A stretch of DNA of 45,016 bases from an uncultured Bacteroides sp. (GTDB lineage Bacteria > Bacteroidota > Bacteroidia > Chitinophagales > Chitinophagaceae). The translations under genes and the position numbers were made by a program. Under the pieces are notes generated by a model. The model was not told the origin of the DNA. It worked only from the letters and a program-made list of their open reading frames with translations, and did not search any database. The stretch spans positions 1 to 45,016 of the forward strand of contig CABHOP010000018.1 in the NCBI GenBank assembly GCA_902168085.1. Reading direction: 5' to 3'. Of the stretch, positions 1 through 8,730 are shown piece after piece (position 1 is the first letter of the stretch; every line of letters begins with the position of its first letter).

Positions 1-166
1 GTTGATACCTTTCCTTTCTATTTGTCAAATGTGTTCAATTGGGGCCTTACCGGTGGTAAACGAATCGTCACTTTTCCCCATTCACCCCTACATTTTCTGC
101 ATTCACCCATAGCTTGTTAAGCGATTGCAAACCAGTTCCTAACAACCGGTTAACCTGCCTTTAAAG

Positions 167-199
167 TTTGGCTATCAGCCTGCCATAGGGCCATATTTG
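167..199 (+). promoter_or_regulatory. Bacteroidota-type promoter for the exported protein at 268
   Basis: A TTTG (-33 element) at 167-170 is followed after 21 bases by CATATTTG at 192-199, one mismatch from the -7 consensus TAnnTTTG. The predicted transcript start near 206 gives a leader of about 60 bases made almost only of A and C, rich in CAAA and AACA units. An unstructured A-rich leader of this kind is known to favour translation in Bacteroidota, which lack strong Shine-Dalgarno pairing. The promoter call is inference from motif and spacing. Confidence 0.55.
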
Positions 200-267
200 C
201 ATCATCAAACGAACAAACACAAACAACAACAAACAAACTTTCAAAACAAACAAAACAAAACAAGATT

Positions 268-819
268 ATGAAAAAAGTATTCGCAATTGCCGCCCTGATC
301 TCTGCATCTTTCGCCGCTAACGCCCAAAACGCTTCCAGCACTGCTACGCAAACTGTAAACCTGGTTCTTTCAAACGCTATCGAGCTGACTTTCACAGGCA
401 ACAACAGCGCTACAGGCGCAACCGTTAACCTGGCTTTCAATACAGTGAACGATTACGCGAATGGTGTTACTTCAAGCGAGCAAGGCCTGAAAGTACGCTC
501 AAACAAAAACTTCGCTGTAACCGTTAAAACAAACGCTACTAACTTTACTTATACTGGTACTACTGCTCCTGCTCCCGTTATGCCGGTGGCCGATGTACTG
601 GACCTGATGGTTTCTGCTAACGGCACAGGTGGTACCATAGCTACCCCATTCTCTGCTACTGCTTACAACAACCTGAGCAGCACAGCACAAAACCTGATCA
701 ACAACGGTAGCCGCGGTGGCAACCAAACTTTCGGTGTAAAGTATCAAGCTACTCCCGGCTTCAGCTATCCTGCAGGTACCTATACTGTAGATGTAGTGTA
801 CACTGCTACGCAACTGTAA
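268..819 (+). CDS. Exported beta-sandwich-like small protein of unknown function
   Basis: The 183-residue product starts with a clear signal peptide (about residues 1-19, cleavage after ANA of FAANA-Q). The mature part is rich in Thr, Asn, Ala and Ser with alternating hydrophobic residues, and ends in a short strand-like segment (YTVDVVYTATQL). It has no cysteines and no lipobox. The look is that of a secreted fimbrial or coat-like beta-sandwich, loosely recalling DUF4402-type proteins, but I do not firmly recognise the family. It has its own promoter, a long A/C-rich leader and a strong terminator, so it is a monocistronic and probably highly expressed gene. The codon choice (AAC, CTG, GCT) also fits high expression. 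A structural surface protein or a periplasmic protein are both possible. Confidence 0.8.
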   Translation: MKKVFAIAALISASFAANAQNASSTATQTVNLVLSNAIELTFTGNNSATGATVNLAFNTVNDYANGVTSSEQGLKVRSNKNFAVTVKTNATNFTYTGTTAPAPVMPVADVLDLMVSANGTGGTIATPFSATAYNNLSSTAQNLINNGSRGGNQTFGVKYQATPGFSYPAGTYTVDVVYTATQL

Positions 820-853
820 TTAATAACTGATTTTCATAAGTGTGGTTTTTTGA

Positions 854-883
854 AAGATGGTGCAACTGCACCATCTTTTTTTT
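854..883 (+). terminator. Rho-independent terminator of the 268-819 gene
   Basis: AAGATGGTG and CACCATCTT form a 9-bp perfect stem, extendable to 11 bp, around a CAACTG loop, followed by a run of eight T. It lies 35 bases past the stop codon of the exported-protein gene. Confidence 0.9.
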
Positions 884-1097
884 CATACACAAACAATAAT
901 TTATAGTATATTTGTTATTGTAAAAATGAATACTAAAAATGGAATCATTCATCAAAAACACAACAAATTGCAACAACTGTTCCAAATTGTTTCCAAAACT
1001 CCAAAACTGTATGGAAACTATCAAAAACTATCAACACATATAAACAGAACTCATGCAAACCCCATTCTTAAAACCGGAACAATCTGGAACAATTTCA
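884..1097. other. AT-rich gap without a convincing gene
   Basis: The stretch between the terminator of the first gene and the terminator of smc is AT-rich. It holds a possible promoter box TATATTTG at 907-914 and an open frame of 74 codons from 926 to 1150 whose translation looks non-coding (rich in N, K, Q, T) and which runs through the smc terminator. Short repeats such as AAACTATCAA (twice near 1015-1035) are present. I see no RNA gene. Confidence 0.5.
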
Positions 1098-1135
1098 CAA
1101 TAAAACAAAACTGCCGCACTAAAAGCACGGCAGTT
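1098..1135 (-). terminator. Terminator of smc
   Basis: AACTGCCG (1109-1116) pairs with CGGCAGTT (1128-1135). On the minus strand the stem is followed by a T-rich tract (TTTTGTTTTATTG). It lies just past the smc stop codon. Confidence 0.8.
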
Positions 1136-1158
1136 GGTATCAGTTCTTAATTTATGGT

Positions 1159-4100
1159 CTAATTACTCAGGCTGCGGAAGTCTACCGGCACCAGTTTACT
1201 TACACCAGGCTCCTGCATCGTTACACCATATATCACATCCACGGCAGCCATGGTCTGCTTGTTGTGCGTTACGATGATGAACTGCGAGTTATCGCTGAAC
1301 TTACGTATCATCTGGGTAAACTTGCCTACGTTGGCATCATCCAGCGGGGCATCCACCTCATCCAATATACAGAATGGGGCAGGCTTTATTAGGTAGATGG
1401 CAAACAGGAAAGCCGTTGATGTCAGCGTCTTCTCTCCACCCGATAGCTGGGTAAGCGTACTTGGCTTTTTACCCTTAGGCTGTGCGTATATCTCTATACC
1501 ACTGTCAGCTACGTTATCAGGGTCTGTCAGGCGCAGGTCGCACTTATCTTCAGCTGTAAATAGCGCCTTGAACACCTCTACGAAGTTCTCACGTACTTTA
1601 TCAAAGGTCTCTTTGAACTTGGTATTGGCCGTCAGCTCCACTTCTTCTATCGTAGCCAGCAGCGAATCTTTGGCATTCACCAGGTCGGTCTTCTGTTCTA
1701 CTATAAAGTCGTGGCGGGCTTTCATTTCCGTGTAAGCTTCTATCGCTGTCGGGTTGATTTCACCCATGTTTTCCAGGCGCTTTTTCATGCGTTCGGCTTC
1801 AGCGGTCAGCTCTTCTACGGTCAGTTCGCCGGTGCGTGCTTGGTCCAGTATCTCGTCCAGGTTCACTTTAAACTCTACACTCAGGCGCTCTTTCATACCG
1901 GCCAGCTTCAGCTTCATATCGTTCAGCTGGTCTTTGATGCTATTCAGCAGTGTTTCGGCATGTTCTTTCTCACGGCGCTTACGGTTCAGCTCACTTTCCT
2001 GTGCCGATACGGTGTTGCGCATCTCGTAGTACAGGCGGTCTTTTTCGTTCAGTATGGCTTCTTCCGCTTCCTTGCGGGTCAGTAGTTCATACAGTTCATT
2101 ATCGCCTGTGTTCAGTGTGCCTTCTGTTTCGGCCAGCTGGGCAGTGGTTTGTTCCAGTTGTTCCGTGTTTGTTGCCACCTGGCGTTTCAGGTCATTCAGT
2201 TGGTTACTACGGAAGCTCAACTCCTGTTTCAGCCCTTCCAGCTTACTTTGCTGGCGGGTGTACTGGATGTTGTGGTTATTATACTGCTGCGTCGCCATAT
2301 TGAATTCCTGTTCTACATTATGGAATTCAGCTTCGGCTTGTTGTATGTTCTGCTGCAGCGATTGTAACTGGTCGTTGATGTTTTCCAACTCGCTGCGGGT
2401 ATCAGCTATGCTACCTTGTGTATCTTCCAACTGCTCTTGCAGGTCTTGCAGACGCTGCTCACCTGTTTGGTTCAGGTGCTCAAAGTTTTCGATACGGTTG
2501 CCCAGGTTCACAATGTGGTTTTGCAGACGGTTGATTTCTTGCCTTGTCTGCTCTATAGCCTTATCGTTCAGCTCCTGGTTGAAGCCTGTTATCTGAGTCT
2601 GTGTATCGGCAATATATTGCTTCAGTTGTGTAGTGCTTTCTGTAAGGTCGGCTATCTCTTTAGCCAGGCGTTCCAGGTTTTTGGCACGGCCTATCTTGTT
2701 ACCTTCAAACAAGCCTATAGAGCCACCACCCAGCGTGTACTTGCCGCGCACCATCTTACCGCTCTTCTCTACTATCACATTGCCATTCAGCATGGCTTCG
2801 GCAGTTACAGCAGCTTCGTCACCAGCAATGTATACATGGCCCAGCAGGTGTTGTGCCAGCGGCTTGTATTGCTCGTCTACATTCACTACGCTAAGGGCAG
2901 GTACCAGGCCTTCCGGTGCACTGTGCGCACCACCCGTATATTCCTGAAATTGGTTCAGCACAAAGAAATTGGCCTTACCTTTCTTATTGCTATCCAGCAG
3001 GTGCACCGCTTTTGCAGCCTCACCTATATTATCTACTATATAATAGTTCAGGTAGTTATCCAGCAGGTTTTCCAGCGCCGTACGGTATTCATTCTGCACG
3101 ACGAATACATCTGAAAGCAGCGGTGCATCGCTATTCCAGTCCTTGTTCTTTTTAAGGAATTTGATACTATCCGGATAACCTTCCAGGCTTTCTACCAACG
3201 ATTTCAGCAGGTCGTGCTCATTGCGACGGCTATCCAGTTTACGGTTCTCGTCAACCAGTTGTGCGCGCAGGGTTTCCAGTTGCTCCTGGCTTTGCAGTAT
3301 CTTGCTTTTTACTTCTTCCTGGCGGGTAACCAGTTGTTGCAGGTCATCGTTCTTTTGTGCCAGGTCGCCTTCACCATCTACACGCTCATTGTTCAGTTGC
3401 GCTATCTGGGCATTGCGTTGCGCCTTTTCATCCTGCACCTGTTGTATGCTGCGCTGCAGGTTCATTACAGATGTATCGGCAATGGCTACTTTCTTCTCTG
3501 CATCAAACTGGGTGCGCTGCTTGCTTTGATACTCGCTGCGCAGTTGCTCCATTACTTTCTTCTTGGCATCAAAGGCATCGCGCTTTTCATCAACCATGGT
3601 ACGCATGGTTTCCAGTTGCTCGCGCAGGTCTTCCAGCACGCCGTTCTCTTCTTCTATCTGCTTTTCTGCAAAGCCTATAGATTCTTCTATGCTCTGCAAT
3701 TGCATGCCTGCACCTGCAAGAAACTCGCTCAGGTTCTTTTCCCTGTCCTTCAGGTGGTCCAGGCGCTGTGCAGCCAGGCGCTTATCACTTTCCAACTGGC
3801 GCACACGGTTCAGCACTTCGTTGAACTGCTTTTGCAAGCCATTCAGCTCCTGCTCTTTTTCTATCAGCTTCACCTTATCCTGCTCTACTGATGCTTCTTC
3901 TGTAGCTACTACAGCTTCCAGTTGTGTTTTGCGGTCGGTTTCGCGGTCGTGCTGTTCGTTCAGTTCCTTATACTGGTCATTGAAGTGCTCCAGCGATGCT
4001 TTTGCCAGTTCAATGCTTACCTCTTTATATTCTGCCTTTACCTGGAAGAAGCGTTCTGCCTTCTTAGCCTGGCTTTCCAGTGTACGCAGGTTGTTGCCTA

Positions 4101-4692
4101 TCTCAAACAGCAGGTCTTCTATACGGGCAAGGTCTTGCTCGGTAGCATCCAGCTTCAGCTTGGCTTCTTTCTTACGTGTTTTGTAGATAGAGATACCGGC
4201 GGCCTGCTCCAGCATACGGCGGCGCGAGTTGTCCTTATCCTTGATGATATCATCCACCATGCCCAGCTCTATGATAGCGTATGAGTCGTTGCTCACACCC
4301 GTATCGAGGAACAGGTTATGTATATCCTTCAGGCGGCAGGTAACATCGTTGAGGCGGTATTCACTCTCACCGTTCTTATAAAACTTGCGCGATATGGTAA
4401 CCGTGGTAAACTCTGTAGGCAACAGGTTGCGCGTATTCTCGAACGTGAGCGATACCTCTGCCATGCCCGAACCGGCACGCGTACGCGAACCGTTAAATAT
4501 CAGGTCTTCAAGGTTATCCGAACGCAATGCCTTTATCTTATGTTCACCTATTACCCAGCGTATGGCATCCACGATATTGGATTTACCGCAACCGTTGGGC
4601 CCTACGATACCTGTAATGGGGTGATCGAGCAGCACATGTGTCTTATCCGCAAAGGATTTAAATCCTTTTATTTCCAATGACTTTAATCTCAA
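1159..4692 (-). CDS. smc: Chromosome segregation protein SMC
   Basis: The product of 1177 residues matches the usual SMC length and layout. It has a Walker A loop GPNGCGKSN at 31-39, two long coiled coils (about 170-510 and 680-1010), a hinge between them (about 515-670, with GKANFFVLN), the ABC signature LSGGEKTLTSTA near the C-terminus, and the Walker B CILDEVDAPLDD. SMC homodimers use ATP to extrude and organise chromosomal DNA with ScpA and ScpB, which are not in this window. The start is a TTG: translation begins with the canonical MRLKSLEIKGFKSF and no upstream ATG fits. A TAnnTTTG box lies 24 bases upstream. It is probably transcribed alone, with its own terminator. Confidence 0.98.
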   Translation of the reverse strand: MRLKSLEIKGFKSFADKTHVLLDHPITGIVGPNGCGKSNIVDAIRWVIGEHKIKALRSDNLEDLIFNGSRTRAGSGMAEVSLTFENTRNLLPTEFTTVTISRKFYKNGESEYRLNDVTCRLKDIHNLFLDTGVSNDSYAIIELGMVDDIIKDKDNSRRRMLEQAAGISIYKTRKKEAKLKLDATEQDLARIEDLLFEIGNNLRTLESQAKKAERFFQVKAEYKEVSIELAKASLEHFNDQYKELNEQHDRETDRKTQLEAVVATEEASVEQDKVKLIEKEQELNGLQKQFNEVLNRVRQLESDKRLAAQRLDHLKDREKNLSEFLAGAGMQLQSIEESIGFAEKQIEEENGVLEDLREQLETMRTMVDEKRDAFDAKKKVMEQLRSEYQSKQRTQFDAEKKVAIADTSVMNLQRSIQQVQDEKAQRNAQIAQLNNERVDGEGDLAQKNDDLQQLVTRQEEVKSKILQSQEQLETLRAQLVDENRKLDSRRNEHDLLKSLVESLEGYPDSIKFLKKNKDWNSDAPLLSDVFVVQNEYRTALENLLDNYLNYYIVDNIGEAAKAVHLLDSNKKGKANFFVLNQFQEYTGGAHSAPEGLVPALSVVNVDEQYKPLAQHLLGHVYIAGDEAAVTAEAMLNGNVIVEKSGKMVRGKYTLGGGSIGLFEGNKIGRAKNLERLAKEIADLTESTTQLKQYIADTQTQITGFNQELNDKAIEQTRQEINRLQNHIVNLGNRIENFEHLNQTGEQRLQDLQEQLEDTQGSIADTRSELENINDQLQSLQQNIQQAEAEFHNVEQEFNMATQQYNNHNIQYTRQQSKLEGLKQELSFRSNQLNDLKRQVATNTEQLEQTTAQLAETEGTLNTGDNELYELLTRKEAEEAILNEKDRLYYEMRNTVSAQESELNRKRREKEHAETLLNSIKDQLNDMKLKLAGMKERLSVEFKVNLDEILDQARTGELTVEELTAEAERMKKRLENMGEINPTAIEAYTEMKARHDFIVEQKTDLVNAKDSLLATIEEVELTANTKFKETFDKVRENFVEVFKALFTAEDKCDLRLTDPDNVADSGIEIYAQPKGKKPSTLTQLSGGEKTLTSTAFLFAIYLIKPAPFCILDEVDAPLDDANVGKFTQMIRKFSDNSQFIIVTHNKQTMAAVDVIYGVTMQEPGVSKLVPVDFRSLSN

Positions 4693-4715
4693 AACCTAGA
4701 TTTTTGGAGGGATAG

Positions 4716-4723
4716 CAAATTTA
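4716..4723 (-). promoter_or_regulatory. -7 promoter box for smc
   Basis: On the minus strand the sequence reads TAAATTTG, a full match to TAnnTTTG. The expected transcript start is near 4709, about 17 bases before the TTG start codon of smc. No clear -33 TTTG is visible. Confidence 0.5.
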
Positions 4724-4815
4724 TACATTTCACCCGTTCTGCACGTGGTAATTATCACTTTCCGTCATATTTGTGCAAAAGATGAGGAATAATAAAATAT
4801 ATGTAGCGGCAACGG

Positions 4816-5322
4816 CTATTCTACCGGCAGCGGAAACTCATTTTTCCTGGCATACTCATCACGCAGTTTGTACACCTTATTCAGCTTTTCCTGTTCTGTA
4901 TTAATGGTAGACATCAGCAGGTTGTAGGCTTCTGCTATTTCTTCATCGGTGGTGCTATCGCCAAAGCTTTCAAATATTACAAATTTTGGCAATACTGTGT
5001 TTTTTTCAAACTGCAGTATGTCCAGCTCGGCTTTTCGGTACTCTTCAGAGCCACCAATATCTTCCATTTTACTAATATATTCTATCTTCTTATCGATAAA
5101 AGCGGAAAGGTTCTGGCGGTTCTGGGGCAGTTCTGAGAAGTCTTTGGTGTTTACAGCCACCTTGAACTCTTCTAACCATACACGGCCAAGGTGATACATA
5201 GAATCGTTCACAGAAGTGAGTTCCGTACTCAGTTTCCGTGCTTTTTCCTTTTTATCAAATTCACATGCCTGCAGCAATATTGCCGCAGCTATTACAAACA
5301 GAATGGTAAAACGGTTGCGCAT
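4816..5322 (-). CDS. Small lipoprotein of unknown function
   Basis: Translation from the ATG at 5322 gives 168 residues beginning with a lipoprotein signal peptide that ends in the lipobox LLQAC, so the mature protein is lipid-anchored. ATG codons at 5334 and 5394 are in frame, but only the 5322 start (or 5334) leaves a normal signal peptide. The rest is charged and helical, with many Glu, Lys and Asp and no recognisable motif. It ends FPLPVE. The gene stands between the smc promoter and the divergent hscA gene. I do not recognise the family. Confidence 0.8.
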   Translation of the reverse strand: MRNRFTILFVIAAAILLQACEFDKKEKARKLSTELTSVNDSMYHLGRVWLEEFKVAVNTKDFSELPQNRQNLSAFIDKKIEYISKMEDIGGSEEYRKAELDILQFEKNTVLPKFVIFESFGDSTTDEEIAEAYNLLMSTINTEQEKLNKVYKLRDEYARKNEFPLPVE

Positions 5323-5452
5323 CCGTAAAATCATTAGACAAAGTAATTGAATTCCGCCTATATATCGTTTAAAAAACGAAAAAGTTACACCCATTCGTAT
5401 ACTATTTATAGCCCTATTGATGCAGCACCCGCCAATAGTGCATCTGTTAGCC

Positions 5453-5460
5453 TACCTTTG
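5453..5460 (+). promoter_or_regulatory. -7 promoter box for hscA
   Basis: TACCTTTG matches TAnnTTTG fully. The expected transcript start near 5467 leaves a short leader before the ATG at 5481. Confidence 0.5.
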
Positions 5461-5480
5461 CCATTCCAACAGATAAAAAC

Positions 5481-7340
5481 ATGGGTAAAGTAGCCATTAA
5501 CCTGGCAACAGGAAGCTTACAACAGAAAGAAACAATAGTAGGAATAGACCTGGGGACTACCAACAGCCTGATAGCGATAGTACGTGAAGATACCCGCCAG
5601 CCATTGGCATTGCGAGAAGTAGACGGTTTGACATTGGTACCCTCCATTATACACTTTGACGAAGCAGGTAATATAACCGTAGGTAATGCAGCAAAGGAAA
5701 AGCTGATAGCAGAGCCGCATCGCACTATATATTCCGTAAAGAGGCTGATGGGCAAATCGTATAAGGACGTGAGTGATCATGCCAATTTTTTTGCCTATAA
5801 GGTGATAGATGACGATACCGATTCACTGGTGAAGATACAAGCGGGCGATAAGTTCTATTCGCCCATAGAACTTTCTGCTTACATACTGAAAGAACTGAAG
5901 CAACGCGCCGAGCATATATTGAAAACACCGGTGAATAAAGCGGTGATAACGGTGCCGGCTTATTTTAATGATGCCCAAAGGCAGGCTACACGCGATGCCG
6001 GGAGGCTGGCCGGACTGGATGTGCTGCGCATTGTAAACGAACCAACGGCTGCCAGCCTTGCCTATGGTATGGGTGTGAAACCGGATGAGGAAAAAACGAT
6101 AGCGGTATATGACCTGGGCGGTGGCACATTTGATGTATCAATACTGAAAATAACCAATGGCATATTTGAAGTGCTGGCTACCAATGGTGATACCTACCTG
6201 GGCGGTGATGACCTGGACAGAGCATTGGCACAACACTGGCAAAAAGAACTGGGCCTGACCAACGAAGAACTGCAACAGCATAAATCGCTGGCACAAGAAC
6301 TAAGGCTGACAGCCGAAGAAGCAAAGAAGCACCTGAGCAGTAACGATAGCTTTGAAGGCACTGTAGGTGGTGAAAAAGTAAGCATCGCGAAAACAGCCTT
6401 CAATGAACTGGCACAACCACTGGTAGACCGCACCATAACCTGTTGCAGAAATGCGATGCGCGATGCCGGCCTTCAAACTACGGAGATAGATGCTGTAGTA
6501 ATGGTAGGTGGTTCTACCCGCGTACCATTAGTGAAAGAAAGCGTGAGTGCCTTCTTTGGCAAAGCAGTATATGACAACCTGAACCCCGATGAGGTAGTGG
6601 CACTGGGTGCTGCGGTGCAGGCCGATATACTGGCCGGTAACAATACCGATATGCTGCTGCTGGATGTAACACCACTAAGCCTGGGTATAGAAACCATGGG
6701 CGGGCTAATGGATGTGCTGATACCACGCAACTCTAAAATACCTGTAAAAGCAGGCAGGCAATATACTACGCAGAAAGACGGGCAAAGCGGTATGCGTATA
6801 TCTGTATACCAGGGCGAACGTGACCTGGTGCAAGACAACCGAAAGCTGGCAGAATTTAACCTGAGCGGCATACCGGCCATGCCGGCAGGATTGCCTAAAG
6901 TAGAAGTAAACTTCCTGATAGATGCCGATGGCATACTGAAAGTAACCGCTGCTGAATTGCGCAGCGGTGTAGCTACCAGTATAGATGTGAAACCACAATA
7001 CGGACTGACAGACGAAGAAGTAGAACGCATGCTGCTGGATTCGTTGACACATGCCAAAGAAGATATGCAAACCCGCGCACTGGTAGAAGCCAGCACCGAG
7101 GCGGAACAGATGATAGATACTACAGAGAAGTTTGTAGCAAAGCATCGTGAACTGCTGAGCGAAGCTGAACTGGCCACTACGAAAACACATTTGCAACAAC
7201 TGCGTGATGCCATAGCTGCAAAAGATAAAAATCGTGTGCAAAAGGAAACAGAACTACTGAATGAAGTAACACGCCCGTTTGCAGAACGTGTAATGGATGC
7301 AGCGTTGAAAGACGCTATGAAAGGGAAGAAAATAGTATAA
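5481..7340 (+). CDS. hscA: Hsp70-type chaperone HscA (Fe-S cluster assembly)
   Basis: The 619-residue product is an Hsp70 with the ATPase motifs [11 protein letters not shown] (about 20-30), [14 protein letters not shown] (about 210) and [11 protein letters not shown] (about 345). These are followed by the substrate-binding domain starting at [14 protein letters not shown] and a short helical lid. It is HscA rather than DnaK because it has an N-terminal extension before the phosphate loop, the length matches the roughly 616 residues of known HscA, and it lacks a long acidic C-terminal tail. HscA works with HscB to release Fe-S clusters from IscU. No isc genes are next to it, so the assignment rests on the sequence alone. 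It is transcribed alone and convergent with lysC. Confidence 0.88.
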   Translation: MGKVAINLATGSLQQKETIVGIDLGTTNSLIAIVREDTRQPLALREVDGLTLVPSIIHFDEAGNITVGNAAKEKLIAEPHRTIYSVKRLMGKSYKDVSDHANFFAYKVIDDDTDSLVKIQAGDKFYSPIELSAYILKELKQRAEHILKTPVNKAVITVPAYFNDAQRQATRDAGRLAGLDVLRIVNEPTAASLAYGMGVKPDEEKTIAVYDLGGGTFDVSILKITNGIFEVLATNGDTYLGGDDLDRALAQHWQKELGLTNEELQQHKSLAQELRLTAEEAKKHLSSNDSFEGTVGGEKVSIAKTAFNELAQPLVDRTITCCRNAMRDAGLQTTEIDAVVMVGGSTRVPLVKESVSAFFGKAVYDNLNPDEVVALGAAVQADILAGNNTDMLLLDVTPLSLGIETMGGLMDVLIPRNSKIPVKAGRQYTTQKDGQSGMRISVYQGERDLVQDNRKLAEFNLSGIPAMPAGLPKVEVNFLIDADGILKVTAAELRSGVATSIDVKPQYGLTDEEVERMLLDSLTHAKEDMQTRALVEASTEAEQMIDTTEKFVAKHRELLSEAELATTKTHLQQLRDAIAAKDKNRVQKETELLNEVTRPFAERVMDAALKDAMKGKKIV

Positions 7341-7359
7341 ATGGTTGATTGGTTTATCA

Positions 7360-7410
7360 GTTGACTTGTTGATTAGTATTCGTTACAAACAAACTAATCA
7401 ACAAGTCAAC
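7360..7410. terminator. Long inverted repeat between convergent hscA and lysC
   Basis: An 18-bp perfect inverted repeat (7360-7377 with 7393-7410) surrounds a 15-base loop. It sits between the hscA stop at 7340 and the lysC stop at 7418, so it probably ends transcription from both sides. There is no T-run directly after the stem, unlike the other terminators in this window. Confidence 0.6.
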
Positions 7411-7417
7411 AAATCAA

Positions 7418-8683
7418 CTATTTCATGATAACCTGTACGGTATGCCTTGTTTTTTGTTCCAGCAATATGTAGCGGCTCTTGGTGAGGTCGAACAATATCT
7501 CTGGTGTATAGTGACGGATAGTGAGCAGGCTCACGTCATTATTGCTAAGCACATTATAATCTTTGCTTAAGGCCGTCATCAGTTTCTTCACATTGTCTTC
7601 CTTATTATCGATACAGGCCACGAAACTGATGGCCGCATTCTGTATCAGGTTCACTTTAATATTCAGGTCGTGTAGTTTGCTATACAGGTCGCTGAGGTTA
7701 TCCTGTGTAATGAAAGAAAAATCCTTTGATGTTACCTGCAGTAATACCTGGTCTTTCTTCAGCACAATAAGTGGTGGATAGAAGATGCTGTTCACATCAT
7801 TCTGTATCACAGTGCCCGGCAAATCTTTATCCAGGAAGCATTTTACATACAGCGGTATATTATTATTCTGCAGCGGCTTAATGGTTTTAGGGTGTATCAC
7901 CTGCGCCCCATAGTAGGCCATCTCTATCACTTCATGATAGGTAATAGCTTCTATCTTCACTGTGTTGGGGAACAATTTGGGGTCTGCATTTTGCAGGCCT
8001 TCCACATCTTTCCATATCGTTACGCTTTCGGCACCCAACCAAGCTGCCAACATAGCAGCTGTATAGTCAGAACCTTCGCGACCTAATGTTACTGAGGCAT
8101 TATCGGAAGTAGCGCCGATGAAACCTTGCGTGATAATGCTTGCGCCGGAAGCCAGTACGGGGGATAATATTTCTGCGGCTTTCGCCTTGGAAAATTCCCA
8201 ATCTACCCGTGCATCGCGATAGGTATCATCTGTACGCACTACATCTCTAATGTCTTTCCATTCAAAGTTCAAACCACTCTGCTGTAAATAGAATGCAAAG
8301 ATGCGCGTTGATAACAACTCGCCCATGCAAACGATCTGGTCGTATGAATAATCGTATTTATCAGCATCTGCATCATCTACCGCCCATTGCAACTCAGTAA
8401 AAAATACATTCAGTGCTTTTTCAGCTTGCACATAATAGCTATCATTCAACAATGCACGGGTGTATGCCAGGTGTTGCTGCTCCAGCGTGTTTACCATTTC
8501 GTGCGCTTCCTGCTTCTTACCCTTACATGCTGCTGCCACTATTGCTTCCAGGGCATTGGTAGTTTTACCATATGCCGATACAACCATAATAATCGGTTGT
8601 TTTGCATCCCGTATTATGGGCAATAACGCCATCATGCGTTCAGGGCTGGCTATAGATGCCCCACCGAATTTGTAAACCTGCAT
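7418..8683 (-). CDS. lysC: Aspartate kinase
   Basis: This 421-residue enzyme phosphorylates aspartate at the start of the lysine, threonine, methionine and diaminopimelate pathways. The N-terminal kinase motif is VYKFGGASIASPERM (residues 3-17). Further conserved pieces are FIGATSDNASVTLGREGSDYTAA (read in segments, near 195-215) and VIHPKTIKPL. The last 110 residues form the regulatory ACT-domain part, where end-product feedback normally binds. It lies 47 bases downstream of an aspartate-type aminotransferase gene on the same strand, so the two likely form an operon read through the putative attenuator at 10021-10169. No fused homoserine dehydrogenase is present. Confidence 0.95.
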   Translation of the reverse strand: MQVYKFGGASIASPERMMALLPIIRDAKQPIIMVVSAYGKTTNALEAIVAAACKGKKQEAHEMVNTLEQQHLAYTRALLNDSYYVQAEKALNVFFTELQWAVDDADADKYDYSYDQIVCMGELLSTRIFAFYLQQSGLNFEWKDIRDVVRTDDTYRDARVDWEFSKAKAAEILSPVLASGASIITQGFIGATSDNASVTLGREGSDYTAAMLAAWLGAESVTIWKDVEGLQNADPKLFPNTVKIEAITYHEVIEMAYYGAQVIHPKTIKPLQNNNIPLYVKCFLDKDLPGTVIQNDVNSIFYPPLIVLKKDQVLLQVTSKDFSFITQDNLSDLYSKLHDLNIKVNLIQNAAISFVACIDNKEDNVKKLMTALSKDYNVLSNNDVSLLTIRHYTPEILFDLTKSRYILLEQKTRHTVQVIMK

Positions 8684-8730
8684 TTTATTAAAGTCAAAAA
8701 TTAAAAATAAGAACCTAAAATTGATATTTA

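Noticed and set aside
857-1150. Open frame of 97 codons on the plus strand
   Set aside because: It starts inside the terminator of the first gene and runs through the smc terminator. Its composition is dominated by N, K, Q, T and it has no recognisable pattern.
2416-3114. Long open frames antisense to smc, such as this 232-codon one
   Set aside because: They are products of the strong codon bias of smc on the opposite strand. They are hydrophobic nonsense without starts, promoters or family patterns. The same applies to the antisense frames within other large genes.
5481-7340. Reading this gene as dnaK
   Set aside because: The N-terminal extension before the phosphate loop, the overall length and the absence of a long C-terminal acidic tail fit HscA better.
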